Source: SAR86 cluster bacterium (GTDB lineage: Bacteria > Pseudomonadota > Gammaproteobacteria > Magnimaribacterales > D2472). From it: a stretch of 64,000 nucleotides of DNA. Shown here piece by piece: positions 7,304 to 15,969 of this stretch. Below the pieces are notes generated by a model that was given only the letters and a program-made list of their open reading frames with translations, did no database searches and was not told the DNA's origin. Each line of letters starts with the position of its first letter. The stretch's first letter is position 1. The stretch covers positions 726,170-790,169 of the forward strand of contig CP097973.1 of assembly GCA_023703655.1 (NCBI GenBank). The letters run 5' to 3'. Position numbers and translations under genes: made by a program.

Positions 7304-8376
7304 ATGATATCTGTTAACGAGGGGTGCCTGAACTCACCAGCCATTATATTTAGACCAGATTTAAAATCCTGTTCATTTAAAAGCAAATTTAGATCATTAT
7401 TAGCAAGTTTTTGAACATAAGAAAGAGATGCTGAATTAAGTGATTCTGATGCAGTAAGTGGAACAGCACCTGGCATGTTCGAAACACAGTAATGAAGGAT
7501 ATCATCAATCAAAAAAGTTGGATCTTGATGTGTTGTTGGTTTGCTTGTCTCAAAACACCCTCCTTGGTCTATTGATATATCAACTAGTACTGTTCCTGGT
7601 TTTATTTGCTCAAGCATTGATCTTGTAATTATGGTGGGAGCTTTCTTACCAGTTAAATAAACTGATCCTATAATAAGATCTGATTCAGAGATACATTTAG
7701 TAATATTGCTATCATTGGAAAGATATCCTTCTAGGTTCATTGGATATTTTTGTTTTAAGGTTTTAAGTTTTTCTTCATCTAAATCAATTACATTTACTTT
7801 TGCTCCCAAATTAATAGATGCATCAATAGCATTTCTTCCAGCAACACCAGCACCAATTACAGTAATTGTTCTTAGATCAAGATCATTTATCCGACTTAAA
7901 AGTACACCTTTTCCGTTATATGGTTTTAATAAATGATAATTACCAACAACGATGGAGATCTTTCCAGCAATTTCACTCATTGGGGCTAAAAGTGGTAGTG
8001 ATCCATCTGAAGCAACTAAAGTTTCATATGCTAAACCAGTTACGCCCGTATCTCTGAGCATACAAGCAAGGTCTGGATTGCCAGCTAAATGTAAAAAGGT
8101 AAATAAAATATGCTTATCATTTAAATACGGTAACTCCGAAATTTGAGGTTCTTTAACTTTTACAATGAGTTCTGAAGATTGATAAAGATCTTCAGGAGTA
8201 TCGGAAATTGTAGCTCCTGAGTCTATGTATTGCTGATTGGAAAAACCAATCTTAGCACCAAGATCATATTCAATAAAAACCTTATGTCCCTGTGAAGATA
8301 AGGAAGCAACACTCCTTGGTGTTAGGCCAACTCTATACTCATCCTCTTTAATTTCTTTTGGGACTCCAATTAACAC
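7300..8376 (-). CDS. ald: Alanine dehydrogenase
   Basis: Cytoplasmic NAD-dependent L-alanine dehydrogenase, interconverting alanine and pyruvate plus ammonium, 358 residues. Landmarks are the N-terminal GVPKEIKEDEYRVGLTP with Arg15, Lys75 in VKVKEP, His96 in FTFLHLAGN, the Rossmann motif IGAGVAGRNA (about 174-183) and Asp270 in DISIDQGGC. His96 and Asp270 fall at the same numbers as the catalytic pair of the well-studied mycobacterial enzyme. The start is GTG at 8376, which overlaps the TAG of the upstream 79-residue gene by one base (TAGTG), so translation is coupled. Transcription may come from a promoter with a LexA-like operator at 8606-8653 as well as from read-through. Confidence 0.96.
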   Translation of the reverse strand: MLIGVPKEIKEDEYRVGLTPRSVASLSSQGHKVFIEYDLGAKIGFSNQQYIDSGATISDTPEDLYQSSELIVKVKEPQISELPYLNDKHILFTFLHLAGNPDLACMLRDTGVTGLAYETLVASDGSLPLLAPMSEIAGKISIVVGNYHLLKPYNGKGVLLSRINDLDLRTITVIGAGVAGRNAIDASINLGAKVNVIDLDEEKLKTLKQKYPMNLEGYLSNDSNITKCISESDLIIGSVYLTGKKAPTIITRSMLEQIKPGTVLVDISIDQGGCFETSKPTTHQDPTFLIDDILHYCVSNMPGAVPLTASESLNSASLSYVQKLANNDLNLLLNEQDFKSGLNIMAGEFRHPSLTDII

Positions 8377-8615
8377 TAAATCAATTCGGGTTGATGATAA
8401 TCTCCTAATGAAATTGTAAACGAATTTTTAGCTAAATTTGAAACATTTTCACATTCGGAATGCCCTAGATACTCTCGAGCAAGATCTGTGTTGCCACTAA
8501 AATATTTAAAAGCAATAGTTTTAATGGAAGCATCTTTATCTGATGCTGACTCAAATTCGATGAAAATTGGATCAGGTAAAAGTTCAACCAAATTATTTTT
8601 TATTTTACTGTACAT
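8376..8615 (-). CDS. Hypothetical protein, 79 residues, behind LexA-like promoter
   Basis: Not recognised. A small soluble acidic protein with no membrane segment, signal peptide or obvious motif. The first half contains ELLPDPIFIEFESASDKD and the second AREYLGHSECENVSNLAK with one Cys. Support for a real gene is contextual. Its stop is fused to the GTG of ald (TAGTG). Its ATG at 8615 sits about 3 bases after a predicted transcription start from a strong promoter whose start region is covered by a LexA-type palindrome. It could be an SOS-induced effector, such as a division inhibitor or a small repair regulator, but nothing in the sequence proves this. No Shine-Dalgarno sequence is seen, consistent with a leaderless message. 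Confidence 0.6.
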   Translation of the reverse strand: MYSKIKNNLVELLPDPIFIEFESASDKDASIKTIAFKYFSGNTDLAREYLGHSECENVSNLAKNSFTISLGDYHQPELI

Positions 8616-8653
8616 ATATACAGTATTAAACTAATTTAAGAACCTTTTGTCAA
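8606..8653 (-). promoter_or_regulatory. Strong promoter overlapped by LexA-type SOS box
   Basis: Minus strand: a perfect -35 TTGACA (8648-8653), a 17-base spacer, and -10 TTTAAT (8625-8630, five of six). Immediately downstream is the 20-mer TACTGTATATATGTACAGTA (8606-8625). It differs at one base from the E. coli LexA consensus, with perfect 7-base arms TACTGTA/TACAGTA. The palindrome covers the predicted transcription start (about 8618) and the ATG at 8615. The -35 and spacer lie in and just past the 3' end of the cupin gene. LexA control of the 79-residue gene and ald is the simplest reading. No lexA or recA gene is in the window to support it. Confidence 0.78.
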
Positions 8654-9167
8654 TAAGAACAGCTAGCAATAATGCTGGTTCAGAACCTATTACTGACCAA
8701 GCATGACTGGTACCTCTTTGAATTACTACATCCAATGGATTTAATGATATTTCATCATTATCAAGAATTAATCTTACTTTGCCTTTTAGAAGTACGATGT
8801 AATCTATTGAATTTGTTAAATGCATCCCTGGATGTTTTTTTATATTGGTTCGCTCATGAGATGCATTTATCGTCTCAAATGCAAGAGAGTAAAAACTTTC
8901 CATTTCTTCAGTAGTGATATCTTTATTAATGGGAGGAAGTTGAAAATATCTTATTTTTGTCCCATCCCTTTCTGGAGATAACTTTACTTCAGCATTAGAT
9001 GCTTCCTTAAAATTTTTTCTATCTAAAGCCTCGTTATCTGTTTGCCATAATTCTATGAAAGCATTGTCACCTAATTCAATTGATGGGTCTAAAACTTTAT
9101 TACTTTGAATAATTGAGTTTCCCTCTTCATCAATACCTGTAACAATTCTTCTTGGTTTTACTATCAT
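8631..9167 (-). CDS. Cupin domain protein
   Basis: A 178-residue protein with one C-terminal cupin barrel (about residues 95-175). Motif 1 is HLTNSIDYIVLLKGKVRLIL and motif 2 is the LNPLDVVIQRGTSHAWSV segment with a His. The first motif lacks the full HxH...E metal set, so metal binding is uncertain. The N-terminal 90 residues are unassigned, and ERDGTKIRYFQLPP is reminiscent of small cupins of dioxygenase or sensor type. It overlaps the VOC gene by 4 bases (ATGA), so the two are co-translated. Function unknown; a role in handling a small polar or aromatic metabolite is inferred from the VOC partner. Confidence 0.85.
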   Translation of the reverse strand: MIVKPRRIVTGIDEEGNSIIQSNKVLDPSIELGDNAFIELWQTDNEALDRKNFKEASNAEVKLSPERDGTKIRYFQLPPINKDITTEEMESFYSLAFETINASHERTNIKKHPGMHLTNSIDYIVLLKGKVRLILDNDEISLNPLDVVIQRGTSHAWSVIGSEPALLLAVLIDKRFLN

Positions 9168-9589
9168 GTCTCAAATAGTTTATTCTGATCTGCAAAAGCT
9201 TTTATTTCAATGAAATTATTTGATGGATCTTTTATAAACATAGTGTGTTGCTCACCTGGCATATTTTCAAACCTTACTTTTGGTTTAATAAAAAAATCAT
9301 AATCTGACTTTTCTATGTTGTGCTTTATTTCAAGAAAATCTGATATTCCAAGAACTATGCCAAAGTGAGGATATGGCACATCATCACCATCGACATGATT
9401 ATATTTTTCCTCAGCTAATTTATTTGACAGATGCAGAACCAATTGGTGTCCATAAAAATTTAAATCTACCCAGGTTGAATCTGAACGTCCAAAAGATACT
9501 GGAAAAATTTCCTTATAAAAATCAACACACGTATCAAGATCGTTAACTGGAATTGCAAGATGGAATGGATGCATTATCTTTGTACTCAA
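9164..9589 (-). CDS. VOC family protein (glyoxalase/dioxygenase fold)
   Basis: A 141-residue vicinal-oxygen-chelate fold protein with two beta-alpha-beta-beta-beta halves. Probable metal ligands are His10 (FHLAIPV), His75 (PHFGIVL) and Glu128 (NFIEIKAF), the set usual in extradiol-dioxygenase-like and glyoxalase-like members. The length fits the single-domain VOC proteins often annotated as glyoxalase. Substrate unknown. It is the first gene of a VOC-cupin-orphan-ald run. The start ATG at 9589 is divergent from the DUF885 gene with 46 bases between. Confidence 0.9.
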   Translation of the reverse strand: MSTKIMHPFHLAIPVNDLDTCVDFYKEIFPVSFGRSDSTWVDLNFYGHQLVLHLSNKLAEEKYNHVDGDDVPYPHFGIVLGISDFLEIKHNIEKSDYDFFIKPKVRFENMPGEQHTMFIKDPSNNFIEIKAFADQNKLFET

Positions 9590-9635
9590 ATTAAGTTTCT
9601 TTAAGTATAATTTACTGAAATCTATTTATAAATAA

Positions 9636-11453
9636 ATGAAGTTTCTAACAAAGTCTATTCTTCTTATATTTCTTGGGACTATATTCCTAATAATGGTTTA
9701 TGGAATTAATTTATTTTCATCTAAACCTTTCTCATTGGATCATTATTTAACAAAATATCTAATCATTTCTTTATCTAAATCACCAGAATATCTTACTTAT
9801 GTTGGTGCAGTTGATTTTTTAAATCCTATTACAAAACACAATGGTAAGTTATCGAATGATTCAATTGATGATATAAGGAAGAATTACTTGGATAATAAAA
9901 AACATCTTAATATTCTAGAAAGTTTTGATGATAATAAAATATCTGCAGATCAGAAGGTTACAAAAGAAATTGCTTTATTTGATGTTAAGAATGAAATTAA
10001 AGCTCACGAACAGTTTAAGTATCACTCATATCCTATCAATCAAATTGGTGGGTTCCACTTAAATCTAATTGAATTTATCACAGATCTCCATCCAGTAAGA
10101 AATAGACGTGAAGCCTATGATTATGTAAAAAGAGTAAATGAAATTGAATCTGTTATCGATAATCAGATTTTATGGATGGTTGAACAGGCAAAAGCTGGAA
10201 TTTTTTTACCAACTTTTGTATTTGAAAATGTAATAAGACAATTAAACGAGATTATTGCAAATCAAGGAGCTCCACTGAAAGATACTTTTCAAAGAAAAAT
10301 AGATGATCTAGGTATACAGAGCGCAGAGAAAGATAAACTAAAAAGTTCACTCCAAAAAGCTATCAATGATGGATTTATTCCAAGCTATAAAAAATTGCTT
10401 AATTACATGATGGCAACAAAACAATACGCTAATAAAAATCACGGAGTTTGGTCACTTCCAAATGGTGATGAATTTTATAAGTTAAGAATTAGAGTTTATA
10501 CAACTACAGACTACAGCCCTCAAAAGATTCATGATATTGGTATTAGTGAAGTTAGTAGGATATCAAATAGGTTAAGTGAGATTTTTAATGAACTAAATTA
10601 TGATCCAGAAAAAACAGCTGGTACATTACTAAATGAACTAAATGAAGATCCTAATTTTCTTTATGCTGACACTCCAGATAGAAAAAGCATAGTAATTGCA
10701 GATTACAACAAAATGGTTAAAGAGGCAGAGGAAGGTATAAAGTCCTATTTTGCTAGGATGCCAAAATCCGATGTAATTGTTAAGGCCGTACCTGAATATT
10801 CAGAGGAAAATGCTGCTGGCGGTTATTATATGCCTCCTAGTTTAGATGGAAAAAGACCAGGAGTATTTTATGCAAACCTCTATGATATTAAGCAAACACC
10901 TACTTACAGCATGCGAACACTTACTTTTCATGAAGCTCTTCCAGGTCACCACCTACAGAATGCTTTAAATATAGAAAATGAAGAATTGAGCTTTTATAGA
11001 AGGTATGGCTATGGAACCTCTGCGTTTGGTGAAGGCTGGGCATTATACTCTGAGCAACTTGCTCTTGAAGCTGGACTCGCAACTGATCCATATGATGAGA
11101 TAGGAATACTTCAAAGTGAGCTTTTCAGAGCTGTGCGCTTAGTTGTCGATACCGGTATTCATTATAAAAAATGGACCCGTGAGGAGGCTATGAATTACAT
11201 GAAAGAAAAGACTGGTATGTCAGATACAGAGGTTAGATCTGAAATTGAGAGATATATTGTTTGGCCTGCACAGGCGTTAAGTTATAAGGTGGGCATGCTA
11301 AAAGTACTTGAGTTAAGACAATTGGCAATGGATGCTCTTGGAAATGACTTTAACTATAAAGAATTTCATTCAATACTACTTGATAATGGCGAACCACCAT
11401 TATTTATATTGGAGGAATTGGTGAAAAATTGGATTGCTCTAAAGCAATCTTAA
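9636..11453 (+). CDS. DUF885 family protein, exported metallopeptidase-like
   Basis: A 605-residue DUF885 protein. The N-terminal hydrophobic segment (about residues 5-25) is an uncleaved anchor or signal sequence, so the protein acts in the periplasm. The family hallmark HEALPGHHLQ (His432, Glu433, His438, His439) resembles a gluzincin zinc site, with a likely third ligand in the EGWALYSEQLALE segment about 35 residues further on. DUF885 proteins are thought to be peptidases distantly related to M32 carboxypeptidases, but few have been tested. A TATAAT at 9606-9611 would give a leader of about 18 bases. Confidence 0.88.
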   Translation: MKFLTKSILLIFLGTIFLIMVYGINLFSSKPFSLDHYLTKYLIISLSKSPEYLTYVGAVDFLNPITKHNGKLSNDSIDDIRKNYLDNKKHLNILESFDDNKISADQKVTKEIALFDVKNEIKAHEQFKYHSYPINQIGGFHLNLIEFITDLHPVRNRREAYDYVKRVNEIESVIDNQILWMVEQAKAGIFLPTFVFENVIRQLNEIIANQGAPLKDTFQRKIDDLGIQSAEKDKLKSSLQKAINDGFIPSYKKLLNYMMATKQYANKNHGVWSLPNGDEFYKLRIRVYTTTDYSPQKIHDIGISEVSRISNRLSEIFNELNYDPEKTAGTLLNELNEDPNFLYADTPDRKSIVIADYNKMVKEAEEGIKSYFARMPKSDVIVKAVPEYSEENAAGGYYMPPSLDGKRPGVFYANLYDIKQTPTYSMRTLTFHEALPGHHLQNALNIENEELSFYRRYGYGTSAFGEGWALYSEQLALEAGLATDPYDEIGILQSELFRAVRLVVDTGIHYKKWTREEAMNYMKEKTGMSDTEVRSEIERYIVWPAQALSYKVGMLKVLELRQLAMDALGNDFNYKEFHSILLDNGEPPLFILEELVKNWIALKQS

Positions 11454-11469
11454 AAAATTCAATTTAAAT

Positions 11470-11559
11470 TGGCGGAGAGACGGGGATTCGAACCCCGGAT
11501 ACGGTTGCCCATATACTGCCTTTCCAAGGCAGCGCATTCGACCACTCTGCCATCTCTCC
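11470..11559 (-). tRNA. tRNA-Ser (GGA)
   Basis: A class II tRNA of 90 bases with encoded CCA (11470-11472) and discriminator G. The acceptor GGAGAGA pairs with TCTCTCC. The anticodon arm CTGCC-TTGGAAA-GGCAG gives anticodon GGA. A long variable arm and a GGTTCGAATCC T loop are visible. It lies between the convergent DUF885 and pgl genes, on the pgl strand. Confidence 0.97.
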
Positions 11560-11562
11560 TAA

Positions 11563-12210
11563 TTAATCAAAATTTAATGTTAATATCTCGATATTTTCAA
11601 CACTTTTTATTAAATAATCGATAGGTAAAAGAGCGAAATTTGATCTTTTAGCTAAGATTAAATCTAATTTATTTTTTGATGTTGCAAGCAACAGCGTTTT
11701 TTTTGCCTTAGATAACTCTCCCAAAGTTAAACTAATTCTTGGTACATCAGGAAATCCTGAGTCTACGCGTACTAAAGATTCAGTATCATGCAATGCATTC
11801 TCAAGGTTTTCCATATTTGGAAAAATTGAGGCGAAATGTCCATCAGTTCCAAAACCTAAAAGACTTAATTCATATTCATTGATTTTATTTAATAGTGATT
11901 TAGCAGATAAATCATGCAAACTAATATAGTTTTTTTCTTCAAGGTTTATGAAATATTTCTTAATCATTCCCTCATTCGATAAATCATTACTAATAGGTAC
12001 CCTTCTCTCATCTGAGGGCACAATAATAGGATTAGAACTTCTATCAAGAATTTTTCCTAGTATTGAGTATATGGGTAATGGGGATCTTCCTCCAGATAGT
12101 ATTAAATGAGGATTTTGTTGTTTACATGAATCAATCAATCCGCTAATTACATATTGATTAAGCTCTTTGATTGATGAAAATCTGTTAACAGAGTTATTGA
12201 TATTGTTCAT
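11563..12210 (-). CDS. pgl: 6-phosphogluconolactonase
   Basis: Hydrolyses 6-phosphogluconolactone in the oxidative pentose-phosphate pathway, in the cytoplasm. 215 residues, slightly short of the usual 230-240. The SGGRSP phosphate loop (39-44), SDERRVP (66-72) and GFGTDGHFASIFP (119-131) are the family motifs, with the catalytic His in GTDGH. Neither zwf nor gnd is adjacent, which is unusual since pgl normally sits beside them. It is the last gene of a long minus-strand run and overlaps queF by 17 bases. Confidence 0.93.
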   Translation of the reverse strand: MNNINNSVNRFSSIKELNQYVISGLIDSCKQQNPHLILSGGRSPLPIYSILGKILDRSSNPIIVPSDERRVPISNDLSNEGMIKKYFINLEEKNYISLHDLSAKSLLNKINEYELSLLGFGTDGHFASIFPNMENLENALHDTESLVRVDSGFPDVPRISLTLGELSKAKKTLLLATSKNKLDLILAKRSNFALLPIDYLIKSVENIEILTLNFD

Positions 12211-12919
12211 GAAATATCATGCTTTTTGAAATTGGCTTGAAAGATCGTATTGGATTAATACTAATGCCGCCTCGACGCATAAACTTTCCAATAACGATCA
12301 AGTTTTGAAGCAAAAAATGTGATTCAAATTGATGATAAATTTCTTCAATACATGTTTCATGAAAAGCATTATGTTCTTGAAAGCTCAATAAATAATTAAA
12401 AATTTCTTCAGACGGAATCTTCTTATTGGAGGTTTTAAAATATATTTTTCCAAAATCTGGTTGGTTTGTTACTGGACAAACAGATCTAAATCCATCAAAG
12501 AAAAAATAGTTATTTGAATTTGATTGCTGTTTATATTTTTTTAATCTGGTATTTTTTTGAGTTAAGAAATTATATTTGAGTTCTGAAATTTTGATTTGAA
12601 TTTTACATACCTTAAAAATATCTGTTTGAATTTTCTTGAAAATTTCTAAATTACTCTTTGCCTTATATTTATAAAATGAGTTTAAATATAGCTTGAGTGA
12701 CTTTGACTCAACCGTGTACTTACTTTGCGAGGGAAACTCTAGTTCTAAAGGAAAATGGATAGGTTTAAAGTCATAGTCGAGATAGTAAAATTCATAAGCA
12801 TTCCAAATATCAACGCCATGAATCGATTTTGCAGCATTGTATCTTTTAATGCTATCTAATATAGAAAAATGTGGCTTCAGAAATTGTTTATTACTTTTTC
12901 CTAAGTGTTTGACCTTCAC
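12194..12919 (-). CDS. queF: NADPH-dependent 7-cyano-7-deazaguanine reductase (long type)
   Basis: Reduces preQ0 to preQ1 in queuosine biosynthesis. 241 residues, with the long-type layout of two tunnelling-fold halves but shorter than the common 270-280. The substrate motif ESKSLKLYLNSF (71-82), nucleophile Cys148 in SVCPVTNQPDF with Asp155, and His187/Glu188 in EHNAFHETC are all present. The C-terminal FMRRGGISINPIRS is a further family signature. It overlaps the ABC permease gene by 4 bases and pgl by 17. No other queuosine gene is in the window. Confidence 0.95.
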   Translation of the reverse strand: MKVKHLGKSNKQFLKPHFSILDSIKRYNAAKSIHGVDIWNAYEFYYLDYDFKPIHFPLELEFPSQSKYTVESKSLKLYLNSFYKYKAKSNLEIFKKIQTDIFKVCKIQIKISELKYNFLTQKNTRLKKYKQQSNSNNYFFFDGFRSVCPVTNQPDFGKIYFKTSNKKIPSEEIFNYLLSFQEHNAFHETCIEEIYHQFESHFLLQNLIVIGKFMRRGGISINPIRSFKPISKSMIFHEQYQ

Positions 12920-13695
12920 TCTCTTATCCCAGTACCTTTTTTGAGTAAATACAGTGATAAAACAGATAAAAGTGTTATAAAAAATATCATCATCATTAAT
13001 GAAAATGATACAGAAATATCACTCTCACCTAACATACCTTGCCTGAAAGTATTAACTACATACAGCATGGGATTTGCAAGTGAAACATTTTGCCAAAATT
13101 GAGGCAATATTGTTATTGAATAAAAAACACCACCAAGATAGATTAATGGTGTTAGTACAAAAGTTGGAACAATAGTTATGTCATCAAAACTATCTGCATA
13201 TATGGCATTAAGAAATCCCATGATAGAAAATAAAATGGCGGTTAAAACTAATACATTGATTGTGAGTAATGGATCCACTATTTTAAATTCAGGATAAAAA
13301 AATAGGCTTACCAAAAATACTAAAAAACCAACGATAATTCCTCTTGCAGTTCCACCAATAATAAATCCGATAAGTATTATTATGTTAGGCATCGGTGAAA
13401 TTAATAGTTCTTCGATAGATCGTTGAAATTTAACTCCAAAGAATGATGAAACTACATTTGAATAGGAGCTTGTTATGACAGCCAACATTATTAAACCTGG
13501 AATCATAAATTGTATATAGTCTATTCCGTTCATTTGTCCAATTCGCGGTCCAATTAATGATCCAAAAATTACAAAATAAAGAGACATGGTTACAGCTGGT
13601 GGAACAAGTGTTTGCAACCATATTCGCATAAATCTTCTTATTTCTTTTTCAGTAAGAGTATAAAGACTCCAAAAAATTTCCTTTTTTCTACTCAT
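12916..13695 (-). CDS. ABC-2 type transporter permease
   Basis: A 259-residue integral membrane subunit with six hydrophobic segments, of the ABC-2 export family (YadH/NodJ-like). It carries the typical IEELLISPMP amphipathic segment before the third helix and the FLNAIYADSFDDITIVPTFVLTPLIYLGGVFY region (listed in parts) before the fifth. It forms an exporter with the ATPase encoded immediately upstream (8-base overlap). Substrate unknown; relatives export lipids, polysaccharides or drugs. Confidence 0.92.
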   Translation of the reverse strand: MSRKKEIFWSLYTLTEKEIRRFMRIWLQTLVPPAVTMSLYFVIFGSLIGPRIGQMNGIDYIQFMIPGLIMLAVITSSYSNVVSSFFGVKFQRSIEELLISPMPNIIILIGFIIGGTARGIIVGFLVFLVSLFFYPEFKIVDPLLTINVLVLTAILFSIMGFLNAIYADSFDDITIVPTFVLTPLIYLGGVFYSITILPQFWQNVSLANPMLYVVNTFRQGMLGESDISVSFSLMMMIFFITLLSVLSLYLLKKGTGIRE

Positions 13696-14605
13696 CTTTA
13701 ATTACGTTCATAAAAAGTTCTTCTAAACGATTTGATTCATTTCTCATTGATTTAACAGAAATATTTAATTTATTCAGCTCCGTAAATAAATTATTCATTG
13801 TTTGTTGCTTATCAATTGCGACAATTAATGTTGATGGATCCTGTAACTTGAATGTGAAATGACTTAATTCAGGCGCAGACTCAATCGGGTGTTCCAGATC
13901 AATTACAAAACTTTGTACATCTAATTTTGCGAGTAACTCCTTCATAGATGTATTTTCAACTATCTCGCCATGATCAATGATTGCAATGTTACGACAAAGT
14001 TGTTCGGCTTCCTCAAGATAATGTGTGGTAAGGATAATTGTTGTTCCATCATCATTAAGTTTTGATATTAAATCCCACATCCCTCTTCTAAGTTCAATAT
14101 CAACTCCAGCAGTTGGTTCATCCAGAATAAGAAGTTTCGGCTCATGAATCATAGCTTTCGCAATCATCAACCTTCTTTTAAGACCTCCTGAAAGATTTCT
14201 AGATTGCTCATCTCTCTTGTCCCATAAACCTAAGCTTTTCAAAACTTTATCACCTCTTAAAATAGCTTCTCTTTTTGACAATCCGTAATATCCAGCTTGG
14301 GTTAAAACAATATCCCTTACTTTTTCAAATGGTGAAAAATTAATCTCTTGGGCTACTACACCAATTTGGCGTTTTGCTTCATTGAAATCTCTATCTATAT
14401 CAATGCCAAAAATTTTGACTGTTCCTGAAGTTTTAGTAACAAGGGATGAAATAATACCAATAGTTGATGACTTGCCTGCTCCATTTGGACCAAGTAATGC
14501 AAAAAAATCACCCTTTGTTACAGACAGATTGATACCTTTCAGGGCTTTCACTCCGGATGCATATTCTTTCTCAAGAGCTTGAATTTCAAGTGCAAGATCT
14601 GTCAT
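13688..14605 (-). CDS. ABC transporter ATP-binding protein (YadG-like)
   Basis: A 305-residue ATPase subunit. Walker A GPNGAGKSS (39-47), Q-loop (VAQE), signature LSGGLKRR (138-145), Walker B LLILDEP (158-164) and the switch His in TTHYLEEAEQL are intact. A C-terminal extension of about 80 residues is typical of ABC-2 exporters. Its start overlaps the end of the NCS2-like permease gene by 4 bases and its end overlaps the permease partner by 8 bases, so all are co-transcribed. Confidence 0.95.
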   Translation of the reverse strand: MTDLALEIQALEKEYASGVKALKGINLSVTKGDFFALLGPNGAGKSSTIGIISSLVTKTSGTVKIFGIDIDRDFNEAKRQIGVVAQEINFSPFEKVRDIVLTQAGYYGLSKREAILRGDKVLKSLGLWDKRDEQSRNLSGGLKRRLMIAKAMIHEPKLLILDEPTAGVDIELRRGMWDLISKLNDDGTTIILTTHYLEEAEQLCRNIAIIDHGEIVENTSMKELLAKLDVQSFVIDLEHPIESAPELSHFTFKLQDPSTLIVAIDKQQTMNNLFTELNKLNISVKSMRNESNRLEELFMNVIKDE

Positions 14606-15969
14606 GCTGCTTGCGAATCTTTCTCATAACCATCAACCAAGAGGCATAAAATCAAACCTAACAATAACCCAATCCACGCACTATAAAATGTTATAAAAAA
14701 TGCGATTAGTAAAGCTGTTGCCATTTCAGAATTCTTTTTTGGAATAGACATAGCAATATATGCACATGCAAATCCTGTTAGTATTAGTGTTAAGGTCAAT
14801 GCCATCACCATTAATGGCTGCATTAAAGTTACAAATGGTAAGGCAAAGTATAGAAATGGAATTCCCATTAGATAATAAGATCCAATTCCGTCGAAAATCG
14901 ATGGCATAGCATCTTTGCCTTGTTTCCATCTTTCTGCTATCACCACATGAACACCAGTCCATAAGGCGCCTTGGGTTGGAAAGAAAGGATTGACGCATGT
15001 TGCTATCAAATTTCTAATGCCAACTGATAAGTGGGATCTGTTTAAATCAATAGGTAAGATTTCATCTGGTCTATTTTTCTGCGCATCTTTCAATACTTCA
15101 GTACCAGTAACTAAGTCACCAAACAATAACATATAACCTATAAGAACAAGTGGTGCTGCATCAATAAACATTTGCATATCAGGAAAACCAATGTAAAAAG
15201 GTGAGGTTTTCTCTACCAATGACATAATCTCTGGAATTTTAAAACCCCATTCGATATTGAACTGAAGTTCATTTGTCCAATATGCAACAAGTCCAGCTAT
15301 CAAAAATCCTGGTAATAATCCTAAAGAACCCACAATCGCAAAGAATTTAGATTTACTTGCAAGCAATTTATAAGGATTAGAAAATGTTGTAATTACGCAG
15401 AGGGTTATGGCTACCGTCATTGAGATAGGTTGTAACATGTAAGTTTCAAAATCTTCAAAAAATACCTGATAAAAAGCTGCCAATGCTGCACCCAAAATGA
15501 TGCCTGCTTTTAATCCTCTAGGAATCATTTCGACTAATACCTTTCCAAATCCTGTCAGTCCTAAAAGTAAAATTAAAATCGTAAATTCAATACACATAGC
15601 CGCAAGATATCGAAAAGTATCAGGATTATATGTACACACGTTATCAATACATGGTTCAACACCATACATGCCTGCACTTGCAAGAGCACCTATAACAATT
15701 GGTACTGCAGGTGTTACCCAGCCTGGGGCCATCGGCTCGCCAAATATTAGTGGTCCTGCGCTTATTAGAGAGCCTGCAACAAATGAAACAGCAACAGCTT
15801 CTTCGAAAGTTAGTCCAAGTTTCATTGCAAGAGGCGCGGCAGCAAATGCTGTAGCACCACTAATTACCATGCCTTGAAGAAATTCTCCCCATCTTAAGCT
15901 GACGTGAATAAATGGAATCCTGAGTGTAAATGGTCCCCACTTAATACCAGTTGATCTAATATTATTCAT
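14602..15969 (-). CDS. NCS2-like (SLC23/SLC26 fold) membrane transporter
   Basis: A 455-residue polytopic inner-membrane protein with about 12-14 hydrophobic segments. The overall pattern, with a GATAFAAAPLAMKLGLTFEEAV start and a PTQGALWTGVHVVIAERW segment, resembles the xanthine/uracil permease (NCS2) superfamily rather than MFS or APC carriers. The specific nucleobase motifs are not clear, so the substrate is unknown. It lies between a MoxR/VWA pair and an ABC exporter, with 4-base overlaps on both sides. This tight coupling suggests a shared task with the MoxR/VWA proteins. Confidence 0.65.
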   Translation of the reverse strand: MNNIRSTGIKWGPFTLRIPFIHVSLRWGEFLQGMVISGATAFAAAPLAMKLGLTFEEAVAVSFVAGSLISAGPLIFGEPMAPGWVTPAVPIVIGALASAGMYGVEPCIDNVCTYNPDTFRYLAAMCIEFTILILLLGLTGFGKVLVEMIPRGLKAGIILGAALAAFYQVFFEDFETYMLQPISMTVAITLCVITTFSNPYKLLASKSKFFAIVGSLGLLPGFLIAGLVAYWTNELQFNIEWGFKIPEIMSLVEKTSPFYIGFPDMQMFIDAAPLVLIGYMLLFGDLVTGTEVLKDAQKNRPDEILPIDLNRSHLSVGIRNLIATCVNPFFPTQGALWTGVHVVIAERWKQGKDAMPSIFDGIGSYYLMGIPFLYFALPFVTLMQPLMVMALTLTLILTGFACAYIAMSIPKKNSEMATALLIAFFITFYSAWIGLLLGLILCLLVDGYEKDSQAA

